53,866 nucleotides of DNA from Chrysophaeum taylorii (GCA_029834535.1 JAQMWT010000304.1:1-53866), one strand, 5' to 3'. Counted from the first letter of the stretch, positions 41,301 to 51,249 are shown. The notes: generated from the sequence alone by a model not told the origin. A program made the numbers and translations.

Positions 41301-44300
41301 AAAGACGAGGACCTCGCTGCGCGAAGAGAACCGAGCACGACGCGTGCGGGCGTCGGCATCGCGCTACCTCGTGCGAAAGCGTGCGCTCTGGCAACCAAAA
41401 ATCGCTAAGGCGGAGAGTCTTGTCGGCGGTACTTTGGAGGTGTACTACGAGGACGAACAACGGTGGGTTCATACCCAAATCTGCGACGTGGAGATATCTT
41501 GGTACGACAACGGGACGTGTTGCGCGATCCGTCACAGCATTGTGCCGGTGGATGACTTCGAGCGGACCATCGGTCCAGCTAAGTGGGTGGAGATTGAGAA
41601 GCTCCGGTCATACGTGTCAAAGCGCGTCGAGTCCGACCCCGAGACGCGCGCGATCTGGGAGGCGAACGAAGCGGCAGAAGCGGCTGCCGATGCGCAAAAT
41701 CTGTTGGCGCGGCTGAAGGCTGAAGCGCGACGGCAAGATCGCGAGGCCAAGGAGGCGAGCGAAACCCGCAAGTTCGAGCGCGTGCGGAGCGAGGCGATAC
41801 AGCGTAGACGAGAGACGGCCAAGGTCGAGGCGAGCGCGATGATGGAGACGAGGGCCATATTGGTATTGATCAAGAAGATCGCCCGCCAGGTTATCGAGGA
41901 GCTACGGGCGGGTTTGATCAACGCGGTGGACATTGGCGCTGCTGGAGACCCAAATCAGTCTGGCGCGCTGGATGCAACGGACTTTTCCGAGGCCTTCGTG
42001 GCCTTTACCAAAATCGATGCCGTAGCCGAGGGCGCCCAGAAGGAGGTGGAGGAAACCGAGGGCGAAGACGGGCACCCCACGCAGGCGAGAGGTACCCTGC
42101 GGCGGCTCGTGTCGTCTGGCTGGGCAAAATTGGTCGGGCGGCCGCACACTGCGCGCGACCTTAAGCCGCTCCCATTGGTGTCAGTGACGCCGCGGGCCGT
42201 CCGACGGAAACAACGCCAAAAGAAGCTTCGGAAGGCGGCGCTCTCTGAGGCAAAACGGCGTTGGGCGGCGGACTATGTGAAGGCTATCGTATCGGCCGAG
42301 GAGCGCCAGTGGGAGGCGGCAGCGGCGCAGCGGGATGTGGAGCTCGAATCGGCGAAAAAATCTGAACAAACTGCACTCGACAAGGCCGCAAAGGAGGCAG
42401 CGGCTCGAGAGCGTGCCCTAGAGAAGGAGCGTGCGGTACAGCGCAAGCGGCGGCGCGAGGCGACGCGGAAGAAGATTGGAATCATCCCAAACTTCCGTTT
42501 AGCAGTCGCAGTCGCCGCCAACTGCGAGCACACGCGTTCTAAGGCGTGGGGGAACCGGTACGGCAAGGGGGTACGATGCCTCGACTGTGGCAAAGAGTTG
42601 ACGCACACGCACCTGGACGAGGACCAGCAGCGGGGCATCGGGTCAGGCGACGACCGTGCGCTCTGCACGCGCGTGCGGCGCCATCGCTTCAACCGGCCCG
42701 CGTACCACGCCGAGACGGACGACATTGCGGCAGAGCTCGCCGCCGTCGAAGCCGAGCGGCGCAGGCTCGAGAAAGAGCGTTACGCGCTGCGCGACGCCGA
42801 ACCTCATTTCTATGACCTCGACGAGATGAAGCGGGTCTACGACTTCGATCGCAGGCACCAGCGCGTCCTCAAGGACAACGACGTGCTGCGCCAAGGCGTA
42901 CAGTGGACCGTGGCGGAGGTCGCCGACCGCATCGATTACATAAAGCGTAGTGGTGGCGATGACGACGCCACGCCGCGGGTGAAGAAGGCGGCCTTGCTAG
43001 CTGCGCACGATTTCCAGAAAGAAGCCAATCCGCCGACTCCGCGGGTTGATGAGAACCGGAGGCGTGCGGCATTCCGTGACTTGCTGCTAGCCGCGGGCCG
43101 TATCAACAACTTTCGGCTGCGGGTCAGTGAGCTCGAGGCGCAGCGCGTCTCGGTTGACGCCGAGCGGCGCGTGCTGAGCAACGTTCTGTGCGAGCTGCAT
43201 CGCGAAGTCTTCTCGAACGAGGAGACGCTCGAGCACGTCGCCCAAGAGCTGACGCGTACGGCGGGTATTCTCAAGTTACGGCAGCGCACGCAAGAACGCC
43301 TCGACGATGCGGTTGAGATCCTCAAGCAAGCACGGCTTGATTACAAGAAGAAAGAAATAACAGTGGTGGGTCTCGCTGACAATGCTGACGACGCTGAGGC
43401 GGACGCGGCAGCGCTCGCAACTGCCGTGCGCGACCTTCTACGCCAGCGCTATCGCCAGACCCAGACTCTCCAAGCTGTGCAGGAGCGGGCTGAGGCGTGT
43501 CGGCAGCGCGCCGACGCGGTGGCCGTCGCCGTCGTCAAGACCCAGAATGTCGTCGATTCGATGCATTATTGCCAGCGCGGTGTCTTGCTGCCGACGCCGT
43601 ACGGGCACTGCAACGTGTTGCTGTATCGCGCGACAGACCGTATGGTCGTCGTGCAGCTTGGGTTCTGTAATGCGCGTGCTTATATTCCTATGGACGCTAT
43701 CATGCAAACCGAGCGCGCAATCGCGGCGAGTAACCTCGTGGCGATGCGGGACGAAGAACGACGTGCGCGTGCGTTTTACGCGCGCGAGGCAAGCTTCTGC
43801 GCGCGCGAGTGTCGCGCTATGCACGAGGACGAGATACAGCTGCGCGAAGTGCTGGCGTTCAAGGCGAGCATTCTTGAAGATAGGCAGCTGGTTGCGGGCA
43901 AGGTCGAAGTCGAGGTGGAGCGGGCGCGCAAGTTCATATGCTCGCGCGCGGGCCGCAAGGAAATCATGCGTCGCGCGTCGCGGTCGGTCAAAAAGGAAGC
44001 GCGGCGACGCGAGATCGCGCAGCGAACATGGCGTGGCAAGGGCCGGCGGCCAAAAAAGATGAGCGTCCTCGACAAAGCCAGGTTCAAGCTCGCCGAGTTC
44101 CGACGCCTGCGCAAGGAGTGCGTGCTCGACCGCGCGCGCCAAGCGGACGCGGGGGCGCGCGCCGCCATCGAGCGGTGTAATGATGCCCGTGTCGCCGACG
44201 AGACGGTCGAATTCGTGTACGCCAGCTTCGTCCACGATTTTCTCGGCGAGCTCGCCGACGAGGCGTTGCGTGCGGGTCTCGAGGCGCGGTCGCGGACGGA

Positions 44301-46440
44301 AGACGAGACGGGAATCGTCCTCGATGGGCCCCCACACATGCAGTACCCCGTCTACAACTTGCTGTCGCAGTGGTGGGTTGACCGCAAGAAGCAGCTCAAG
44401 CAACAGCTCGATTCGTGGGGAGTACGCTCAGTTAAAGACGAGTTACAGCGCGAGGCTGACCGTCAACAACGCCAGGCGCTCGTTCGGGACATCGAGCTCA
44501 AGGAGGCGCGCGAAAAGGAGCGCCGGCGCCAAGCTGCCTGCGTGCGGCGCATGAGCCAGGAAGAGCTCGAGGTGCGCCGCTTCTACCGCGAAGAGCTCCG
44601 GCATAACTTGTTCGAGCGCCGGGCGATGAAAAACGAGGAGCTTGAGACGCAAGCCTACGTGACCGATCTTGCTCGGATTGCCAACCTCGCCGCCTCCAAG
44701 TACCACGTAGGCAGCGAACCCGATGTGTCGTCCCTGAAGACGACCTCCAAGTTTCAGCGTCGTTACCAAATCAAGCGCGAGCGCGTGGGGCGCGAGCAAC
44801 GCCAGCGAGAGCGCGACGAGATGGCGCTCGAGGACGAGCTCTCGCGGCAAGCGCGCCTCGACGAGAGGAAACGCGAGCAACTTGAGGCGCTCAGCGCCGA
44901 AATAGCACTCTTCGATGAAAACGATCCCGGCGAGGCGTCGGACGATGATGATGAGGACACTTCTTCCTCCTCACCGCGCAGTCGTCGGGCGCTGCGCATC
45001 ACGAAGGCACGGAAGCGAGTGGCGACGAAACGCGAAGCTGCCGAGCTCGCCGCGCTGGAGGAGCTCGAAGCGGCAAGGTTGGAGGCGAGGATTGCGCACG
45101 CCACGGCCGAGCTCGAGTGGATGGAACGTGAAGAGGAGGCGCGCCTTGTCGAGAAGGAATTGCGGGTCGCGCAAGAAAACGTGCGCAAGGTGACGCTCTA
45201 CACCCAGCGCAAGGGCCAGGAAGAGCTGCGGGCGCGATCCAAGGCCACCAAGGCGCGCAAGACGTGCGCGGAGCGCACTTCCGCGCGCGATAACGCTGCC
45301 GATTGGCTCGCCCAATGCGAGGCGCGGCATGCCGTTTGCCGGCGCGCCGCGGCGCGTGTCGCCGCCGACACCAAGTACGCCGACACGCGTGCGATCACGG
45401 GTGTGTACCAGCGATTCGAGACAACGGAACTCTACGCCCAGCTCCACGCCTATTACTTCCGTCGCCTCGTGTATGTGGTCGCCAACCGCGCCGAGGTCAT
45501 CGCCACCGAGCGCCGTCAGATGGTGCTTCATGATGTCCTCCAGCGCAACCGTGCCGCAACGCTCGAGCGCGAGGCGGCACTCGGTGCCGTCTGGCGTAAG
45601 CGCGTTCGCGATGACCTCCTCCGCCTCCGCCGCTCAGAGCTGGGCAAGAAGATGTTCGCAAAATCGCAGCGCCGAGTGCTCGTCGCCGTTTTCCGAGGCT
45701 GGATGCGCTACTGGAGGTGGCACCTCGGCCACCGCAAGAAGTACGAGCTCGATTACGCGTTGCTCAAGCACAACCTGGACCTCGAGCGACGCCACCCCGT
45801 ACTCCGGCGCGACGTTACTACGAATGAACCCCAGGAAACCGGTGAGGTCGAGCGCGACCAGACGCGGCTCGAGGATCTCCAGCAGCGCGTCATCGAGTGC
45901 GTCACGTGTGGTGAGCTCTACACGGAGGTTCGCAATCGGTCTGACGCGTGCGCGTACCACCCCGGCGACTACGGGCTCTCTTGTCCGCGGTCGTGCCCCG
46001 GGTCTGTCGACGCCCGGTGCGTCACGACCCAATGCATGGCCCACCGCGCCAAGCGGTGGTCGTGCTGCGACTCGCGGCACCATCGCGGGTCTGGGTGCCG
46101 GCGGCGGTTTCACGTGCCGCCGCGGGAAACGGGCGCGTACGGCGAGGTCGCCCGCAAACGAACAGAGGAGTACAGGGCGACCGAGGCGGAACTCGACCAG
46201 GGCCTCGCCCAAGTCAAAGCCGCCGACGTCGTCCACGCTCTCTCTCTCGACCATAGAGCGCAGCTCGACGACGTTGCGGCCGCGCTCGACGCCGAACGCA
46301 GCATCGTTGCCAAGTTCAAGGCCATGCGATGCGACAGGTACGTCGACCAGGACGCCATCGTCGAGGTCATCAAGGACCAGTGGCACGCGCGCCAGGTCGA
46401 GTTCCGAGAACGATACAATCTTGTGGTAGATGTTCAATAG
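38386..46440 (+). CDS. Giant coiled-coil protein with EF-hand-like loop, Tudor/SH3-like modules and two Cys/His motifs
   Basis: 2684 aa in one uninterrupted frame from the ATG at 38386. Most of it is charged alpha-helix with long Arg/Glu/Ala coiled coils (EREKKREAELEHFRWRRHLA, AAKEAAARERALEKERAVQR). Distinct modules: a Tudor-like piece near residue 1015 (GGTLEVYYEDEQRWVHTQIC), an EF-hand-like loop near 1188 (DPNQSGALDATDF), a zinc-ribbon-like piece near 1378 (NCEHTRSKAWGNRYGKGVRC then LDCGKEL), an SH3-like piece near 1735 (TPYGHCNVLLYRATDRMVVV) and a C-terminal cluster at about 2503-2585 (CVTCGELY, CAYHPGDYG, CPRSCPGS, WSCC, GCRRRFHVPP). I do not know a characterised family with all of these; large cytoskeletal or axonemal proteins of flagellated protists are the nearest idea. 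Codon use is less GC-extreme than the genes to the left. Confidence 0.85.
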   Translation: MARLEPPRGTEDDVSDDEEEEEEKEIVDGHMAEPKADSRDDERAVEESLVTSMVSKNDPHAELKASWVLAGEKLEDFTVGKYKKKLREQDKADFKLRFIKGETSYEAKMEALERIRVWRLRARKLALAPLLVPKIMAADAFWLGKGVAKALEPRFEKRARVRSKQLARIATHEAEAMALQEKMEQVRLGREEARRVENRIAHERGIQLEHAKPSDAVKEAAERREREKKREAELEHFRWRRHLAQAEIEAARTAKLEEEERKQVADAKRRREWRSQHYTQVAVAARAETSKRHADAGLRLDQREAELAARDAAETIERDVASAVDQTKGPEVTESSGQGVFGGEGVPSADGSSGADHARIRLFSARPVEVHEKRWHELARLEAELGRADTDYEAFSRKEGEAADHAAALDARRNLLGIERAQLRAEHELLLRRVAGPPRREATDAEREATHRRQTRAAELARRERQLEHRSGRSRQRSRDAAVSKARAESRAAALRERCADLRRRLEARLGGAGDPPIIIGQAIGKGVGGDDRNMNGAKFSWLSALKAQPEETYLAVTAKTKLELAHSEAKRVLASRKKIKALEQMVWAREQEHINERVHLDDMITRLADIMDRVKRARSDDVRQDLQQAVQLWWTNGERLRTINARHQGPINWWASRVDALCSGVEQWRSSDYYDFDGLGAEVNEDTPPASLTRCEREEHPHLQGAAHGASVSGTLVGEMELPKLDLYAIELVITKRNPDSVELGDPTDRCTLKLGTSLRTLSTVATVKNVMDEYSGAARFEISHTIRAATLAWRVEFMSSTSDPATHFVLEQGGYAPKDIPPLEATDGTNRVVSSFVKQLRVQRQQGHTKYANWLAELIRAEEHSSEQHQQRLTSDQSELVKKKTKNSQRAVPKNPTEQLLPPSGPWWDSKAFHGTPQRFPIESFCKLMRNELVQAAQNHAECSKGAAATLRSTKEQADASSRCCIGPAIKTRTSLREENRARRVRASASRYLVRKRALWQPKIAKAESLVGGTLEVYYEDEQRWVHTQICDVEISWYDNGTCCAIRHSIVPVDDFERTIGPAKWVEIEKLRSYVSKRVESDPETRAIWEANEAAEAAADAQNLLARLKAEARRQDREAKEASETRKFERVRSEAIQRRRETAKVEASAMMETRAILVLIKKIARQVIEELRAGLINAVDIGAAGDPNQSGALDATDFSEAFVAFTKIDAVAEGAQKEVEETEGEDGHPTQARGTLRRLVSSGWAKLVGRPHTARDLKPLPLVSVTPRAVRRKQRQKKLRKAALSEAKRRWAADYVKAIVSAEERQWEAAAAQRDVELESAKKSEQTALDKAAKEAAARERALEKERAVQRKRRREATRKKIGIIPNFRLAVAVAANCEHTRSKAWGNRYGKGVRCLDCGKELTHTHLDEDQQRGIGSGDDRALCTRVRRHRFNRPAYHAETDDIAAELAAVEAERRRLEKERYALRDAEPHFYDLDEMKRVYDFDRRHQRVLKDNDVLRQGVQWTVAEVADRIDYIKRSGGDDDATPRVKKAALLAAHDFQKEANPPTPRVDENRRRAAFRDLLLAAGRINNFRLRVSELEAQRVSVDAERRVLSNVLCELHREVFSNEETLEHVAQELTRTAGILKLRQRTQERLDDAVEILKQARLDYKKKEITVVGLADNADDAEADAAALATAVRDLLRQRYRQTQTLQAVQERAEACRQRADAVAVAVVKTQNVVDSMHYCQRGVLLPTPYGHCNVLLYRATDRMVVVQLGFCNARAYIPMDAIMQTERAIAASNLVAMRDEERRARAFYAREASFCARECRAMHEDEIQLREVLAFKASILEDRQLVAGKVEVEVERARKFICSRAGRKEIMRRASRSVKKEARRREIAQRTWRGKGRRPKKMSVLDKARFKLAEFRRLRKECVLDRARQADAGARAAIERCNDARVADETVEFVYASFVHDFLGELADEALRAGLEARSRTEDETGIVLDGPPHMQYPVYNLLSQWWVDRKKQLKQQLDSWGVRSVKDELQREADRQQRQALVRDIELKEAREKERRRQAACVRRMSQEELEVRRFYREELRHNLFERRAMKNEELETQAYVTDLARIANLAASKYHVGSEPDVSSLKTTSKFQRRYQIKRERVGREQRQRERDEMALEDELSRQARLDERKREQLEALSAEIALFDENDPGEASDDDDEDTSSSSPRSRRALRITKARKRVATKREAAELAALEELEAARLEARIAHATAELEWMEREEEARLVEKELRVAQENVRKVTLYTQRKGQEELRARSKATKARKTCAERTSARDNAADWLAQCEARHAVCRRAAARVAADTKYADTRAITGVYQRFETTELYAQLHAYYFRRLVYVVANRAEVIATERRQMVLHDVLQRNRAATLEREAALGAVWRKRVRDDLLRLRRSELGKKMFAKSQRRVLVAVFRGWMRYWRWHLGHRKKYELDYALLKHNLDLERRHPVLRRDVTTNEPQETGEVERDQTRLEDLQQRVIECVTCGELYTEVRNRSDACAYHPGDYGLSCPRSCPGSVDARCVTTQCMAHRAKRWSCCDSRHHRGSGCRRRFHVPPRETGAYGEVARKRTEEYRATEAELDQGLAQVKAADVVHALSLDHRAQLDDVAAALDAERSIVAKFKAMRCDRYVDQDAIVEVIKDQWHARQVEFRERYNLVVDVQ

Positions 46441-47210
46441 TACGAATAATAATAATAAACGTGTTCGATAGTACGAATGATAAATTTTGTGGAAAGATAA
46501 AAAAAGCGTTCGTTCTTGCGTATTCATTGCAACTATGCCACTGGGTGCGACTTCGGGCGCGTTGCGACAAGCAACAACCAACGATAATCTTTGTGGCAAA
46601 GTACAGGAGCGTGATTGTCGCGCGCATAATGTTTTTTCGGTGAAACGCGCGGCGCCATTCGATGGTGAGAGGACGTCGGAGCGTTCGAGCGACCGAACCA
46701 CGTCGGGTTCATCCGTGATGCGATCGTGCGACGGTTCGCATTCGTGCCGCCATCCGTCTGTGCGAGGGGCGACGTGAAATCGCCCAGGGTCCTCGAGCGT
46801 TGGTGTCGCCGGGGCCGTGCTCCGTTGCCTCAGACTCTTCTAGGCTGGAGCGCGCGGTCGAAAATCGGGGCGGCCCCAACGAGCGACACAGCTCCCACCG
46901 CACGAGCGCGACGCCGTCGCGCGACATAGTATTCGATGATGACCGTGTCGGCTTGGGCCCGAAAAGGGGCCGCGCGAACGCGCGCGAACGCGCGCCATCC
47001 ACGCTGGTGGCGCATCCTCCTCCTCCTCCTCCTCCTCCTCCTCCCGTGCGCACTTGTACTATGATATAAAAACAAGCCCATCCACGCTGGTGGCGCATCC
47101 TCCTCCTCCTCCTCCTCCTCCTCCCTCCTCCCGTGCGCACTTGTACTATGATATAAAAAACAAGCGCTCTGGAAGGACCCCACGCGGCCTGTGTGGTGCT
47201 TATCTCCTTC
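46441..47210. repeat. Intergenic region with an 83-bp tandem duplication
   Basis: Two copies (from 46995 and from 47078) of a unit that begins CCATCCACGCTGGTGG, continues with (TCC)n, the palindrome GTGCGCAC and TATGATATAAAAA. The second copy has a longer TCC run. No protein gene is supported between 46441 and 47210. Confidence 0.7.
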
Positions 47211-47695
47211 TCAGGCAGTCTCGAGGAGGTAGGTGGCGAGAGCCTTAAAACCCTCGTGTTTCTTGTAGCGACTGTCCCCAATGACAGCGGCGCTGGCGTC
47301 GTTGCTGAAGTCAGTGGTCCACTCCACAAAGACCTGGTCCGCCGTGGTCACCTCGTAGAGCTGGATCTTAAAGAGTGCCGACGAGTATGAAATGGCCGGT
47401 CTCGATTCGACGACTTGATAGGTAACGAAGTGGACGAGATCACTGCGCGGCGAGTCACGCGAGCTGACGACGCAACCCACCTCAGCTCGACAATCTGGAC
47501 CGTCTGCTTGGTGCCGTCGGCGTACGAGTAGGTCACGGTCGACCCGACCCCGGGCGTCGCTTCGCACTCGGCCCCCATCACATCAGGGTTCCACGCGAAC
47601 TTCATCCCGCGGACGAGGCTCCATACCTTGTCCAGCTTCCCATGAACCACGGTCGACTCGCGGACGTGCGTTGCGCAAGGAATGTTCAAGTCCAT
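47211..47695 (-). CDS. SRPBCC-fold (Bet v1/polyketide cyclase-like) small protein, two exons
   Basis: 148 aa. Exon 1 (47695-47481) has RESTVVHGKLDKVWSLVRGM, FAWNPDVMGAECEATPGVGS and VTYSYADGTKQTVQIVEL; exon 2 (47442-47211) has LVHFVTYQVVESRPAISYSS, VTTADQVFVEWTTDFSND and a final helix YKKHEGFKALATYLLETA. This is the standard order of the SRPBCC fold (helix-grip, hydrophobic pocket), found in polyketide cyclase/dehydrase-like lipid-transport proteins. The two parts lie in different frames and join by a 38-nt intron (47480-47443, GTGGGT...CGCGCAG) to give VELSDLVHFV, as the family expects. Ligand unknown. Its 5' side faces the repeat array. Confidence 0.78.
47443..47480 (-). other. 38-nt intron in the SRPBCC gene
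   Basis: GTGGGT donor, CCGCGCAG acceptor; splits an AG/T serine codon. Restores the expected strand-strand joint of the fold. Confidence 0.65.
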
Positions 47696-47890
47696 TGCTT
47701 CTATCGAACAACTTCGCCTAATCGAACAACTTCGTCGCCTGCTTCAACGCTTGTGCGAAGCTTCGAAAGAAGGGTCGACGAACCTTCAACGGAACCTTCT
47801 CGCGAGAACACCAGTCGACTGCAAGGTAGGGGGAGACAAACGCAGGTCAGTAACTTCACCTACTCCCAATCCTAACTACTAATCGACAGA

Positions 47891-47929
<39 letters not shown>

Positions 47930-47985
47930 TTGTCTGTTTGTCCCTCGATTTAGGGTAAGGATCATGTGGGCCCGCGAGCCACACA

Positions 47986-48573
47986 TTGATCCTCCAAGCC
48001 GTCTACGGCGACCTCGCAGACTATTTCCACGACCCGCGGCGGCTCTTTCAGCGCGCCATTCTCACGCCCCGTCGAAACGATGTTGTCGATGCTGACAACG
48101 CGCGCATGACCGCGGCCTTTTTTTTCCCGGAGACGAGGCGTCGGAGTTCTTTTCGACCGACTAGGTTGGGTCGGAAGACGACGCCTCGCTCTCAAGAGTC
48201 GAGTTTTGAACTCCCTGACAACCAACGGCATGCTGACTTTGATCGCGAGCTTAAAGTCTTCGCAACCTCGACCCGTCGCATGGCCACTGCAACGGTACCA
48301 GATACATGATCGATCGTGTCGTTGTCACCGAGGCTACTCCAACCTGTATCGCTTAAGGCCCGCCGACGCCAAACGATCAACAAGAGCCAGGGCCAGACGC
48401 CCCGCGAGGTCGGCGTCCTCTTTCCCAAGCCCGTCTTCTGCCACGTCCAGCTCGACGTGGCTCTCTGTCGATCGGCATCTCGGATATACTCATCTGGGTC
48501 GACGACTCCACCGCCCCCCGTGCTGCGCAATACCGATAAGCCCCCTCCCGGCGTCTACACGCGCGCACTGTAG
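47986..48573 (+). pseudogene. Helitron/Pif1-type helicase C-terminal relic, copy A
   Basis: Translating across frames gives, in order, ILQAVYGDLADYFHDPRRLF, QRAILTPRRNDVVDADNARM, FNSL-type SLTTNG, and RRRQTINKSQGQTPREVGVL with FPKPVFCHVQLDVALCRSAS. These match the last conserved blocks of Helitron/Pif1 helicases (RAILAPxNxDVDxxN, EFLNSLTxxG, FAMTINKSQGQT, PVFxHGQLYVALSR). It carries stops and frame shifts, and the N-terminal helicase motifs and Rep domain are absent. This copy is inverted relative to B-F. Confidence 0.8.
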
Positions 48574-49109
48574 GTGAACACTGGAACCAGGTGAACTTAC
48601 TGGGGTTGGAGATTGGGACTAGGTTAGTGACCAGGCGAACTTGGGACCAAGTGAACTTACGGGGTTTTAGAGGCCCAAGCTGGGAGCAGCATGAGATAAA
48701 TAGGCGACAAAGCAGAGCAAGTGACTAGTCAAAGGGTGGCAGACCTAGGCAGACTTAGATCAGAGACTTCATCAAGCATGGGATAGGTGAACTTACTGGG
48801 GTTAGGTGAGATTCAGGTGAACTTACAACCACATGTCTCTTAAACCCAATGGAACAGGTCTGTCCATCATTCACCGCGATGGTAAGTTCACCGATGATTG
48901 TATCTATTAATGAGTTGACGGCCATGTACCGCCGTAAGGCGTCGCTTCGCCTCCGCCAATCTGCTGCTGATCCGCACGCCGCTAATCGAGTTTACTCTAA
49001 AACCCCAGTAACACCTGGTCCAATGAAGTTCACCTGGTCTTTACGTGGTGCTTCAGTCCGCGGTCTCAAACCCCAGCAACGCCTGGTCCCAGTAAGTTCA
49101 CCTACAGCG
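48574..49109. repeat. Inversion junction of the array with minisatellite in both orientations
   Basis: From 48574 to about 48830 the minisatellite reads AGGTGAACTTACTGGGG; after about 48885 it reads GTAAGTTCACC. The change of orientation sits in a less repetitive stretch around 48690-48900 that I do not see elsewhere in the window. Confidence 0.65.
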
Positions 49110-49695
49110 CGCGCGTAGACGCCGGGAGGGGGCTTATCGGTATTGCGCAGCACGTGTGGGGTAGGGTGGAGTCGTCGACTCAGAAGAGCATATTCTCGGG
49201 GTTGCCGATCGACAGAGAGCCACGTAGAGCTGGACGTGACAGAAGACGGGCTTGTCGGCAAGAGGACGCCGACGTCGCGGGGCGTCTGGCCCTGGCTCTT
49301 TTTGATCGTTTGGCGTAGGCGGGCATTAAGGGATACAGGTTGGAGGAGCCTCGGCGACAACGACACGATCAATCATGTATCTGGTACCGTTGCAGTGGCC
49401 GTGCGACGGGTCGAGGTTGCGAAGACTTTAAGCTCGCGATCAAAGTCAGCATCCCGTTGGTTGTCAGGGAGTTGAAAACTCGACTGTAAAGAGCGAGGCG
49501 TCGTCTTCCGACCCAACCTAGTCGGCCGAAAAGAACTCCGACGCCTCGTCTCAGGGAAAAAAAGGCCGCGGTCATGTGCGCGTTGTCAGCATCGACAACA
49601 TCGTTTCGACGGGGCGTGAGAATGGCGCGCTGAAAGAGCCGCCGCGGGTCGTGGAAATAGTCTGCGAGGTCGCCGTAGACGGCTTGGAGGATCAA
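49110..49695 (-). pseudogene. Helitron/Pif1-type helicase C-terminal relic, copy B
   Basis: Same segment as copy A in the opposite orientation: YGDLADYFHDPRRLFQRAIL, FSLRRG-frame region with an internal TAG, RVFNSLTTNGMLTLIASL, KKSQGQTPRDVGVLL and VALCRS-type ending in separate frames. Tail-to-tail with copy A. Confidence 0.78.
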
Positions 49696-49869
49696 TCTCT
49701 GGCTCGGGGGCCAACATGATCCTTACCCTAAATCGAGGGACAAACCCACCCACATCCTTCATGCTCCCCACACACACCCCCCCCTCTTAGCAGTCGACAT
49801 TTAAAGACAAACCCACCCACATCCTTTACGCTCCCCAAACACACCCCCCTCTTAGCAGTCGACATTTAG

Positions 49870-50160
49870 AGACAAACAAGGGCAGGCCAGTAAGTTCACC
49901 TAGTCCCAATCTCTAACCCCAGTAAGTTCACCTGGTCCCAGTAAGTTTCATATAAGTTCACCTGGTCAGTATTATTATTGACAGTAAGTTCACCTAGCTC
50001 ACACCAACTTAAGCTGGCGGGCTCGTCGCTCTCGCTTCGCCAATCTAAGCGGATGCACGCGCCGCCAGCGGCGAGTTTACTCTAAAAACTAGAAACTCTA
50101 AAAACCCCAGTATGTTCACCTTGCCCAGTTTCACCTGGTACTCAACACGTTTAGTCCAGT
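49870..50160. repeat. Minisatellite CAGTAAGTTCACCTGGTCC and GC box, spacer B/C
   Basis: Irregular copies of an approximately 20-33 bp motif (CCCCAGTAAGTTCACCTGG with CCCAATCTCTAA), then a box with TTCGCCAATCTAAGCGG and GAGTTTACTCTAAAA. The same order recurs at about 50955-51245, 51915-52240 and 52960-53225. Confidence 0.75.
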
Positions 50161-50204
50161 AGCCACAGCAGCGGGCACGTGCCAGGTTTTGTGCCAGTGC
50201 GCGT

Positions 50205-50768
50205 GTAGACGCCGGAGGCTTATCGGTATTGCGCAGCACGTGTGGGTAGGGTGGAGTCGTCGACTCAGAAGAGGATATCTCGGGGTTGATCGACAGAGAG
50301 CCACGCGAGCTGGACGTGGCAGAAGACGGGCTTCGGCAAGAGGACGCCGACCTCGCGGGGCGTCTGGCCCTGGCTCTTTTGATCGTTTGGCGTCGGCGGG
50401 CCTTAAGAGATACAGGTTGGAGGAGCCTCGGTGACACGACACGATCGATCATGTATCTGGTACCGTTGCAGTGGCCGTGCGACGGGTCGAGGTTGCGAAG
50501 ACTTTAAGCTCGCGATCAAAGTCAGCATCCCGTTGGTTGTCAGGGAGTTGAAAACTCGACTGTAAAGAGCGAGGCGTCGTCTTCCGACCCAACCTAGTCG
50601 GCCGAAAAGAACTCCGACGCCTCGTCTCAGGGAAAAAAAGGCCGCGGTCATGTGCGCGTTGTCAGCATCGACAACATCGTTTCGACGGGGCGTGAGAATG
50701 GCGCGCTGAAAGAGCCGCCGCGGTCGTGGAAATAGTCTGCGAGGTCGCCGTAGACGGCGGAGGATCAC
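50205..50768 (-). pseudogene. Helitron/Pif1-type helicase C-terminal relic, copy C
   Basis: Closest to copy B, with the same flanking CCCACCCACATCC double box. It has additional small deletions. DRSCRVTEAPPTCIS is read directly in one frame here, while B needs a frame change. Confidence 0.75.
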
Positions 50769-51249
50769 TGTCTGGCTCGCGGGCCTACCTGATCCTTACC
50801 CTAAATCGAGGGACAAACCCACCCACATCCTTCATGCTCCCCACACACACACCCCCCTCTTAGCAGTCAGGCATTTAAGACAAACCCACCCACATCCTTT
50901 ACGCTCCCCAAACACACCCCCCTCTTAGCAGTCGACATTTAGAGACAAACAAGGGCAGGCCAGTAAGTTCACCTAGTCCCAATCTCTAACCCCAGTAAGT
51001 TCACCTGGTCCCAGTAAGTTTCATATAAGTTCACCTGGTCAGTAATTTTGACAGTAAGTTCACCCTGGCTCACCAACTCGGAGCTCGTCGTCTCGCGCCG
51101 CCAATGCTGCGGTCGCACGCGCCGCCAGCCTTGAGTTTACTCTAAAAACCCTCTAAAGCAGTATGTATTTCACCGCAGTAAGGTTTCACCTGGTACTCAG
51201 CTCACCTACAATCCCAATCTCAACCCCATAGTTCCGGTCCAGTAAGTTC

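Noticed and set aside
46709..47329. A 206-codon minus-strand frame over the 83-bp duplication
   Set aside because: Its content is the translated TCC tract and duplicated unit (GGGRRRRRRR-type runs), not a protein-like sequence.
47986..48309. Intact small gene in repeat copy A (107 codons starting ILQAVYGD)
   Set aside because: The frame matches only part of the helicase and then follows the wrong frame; the other copies show it to be a fragment of a decayed larger protein.
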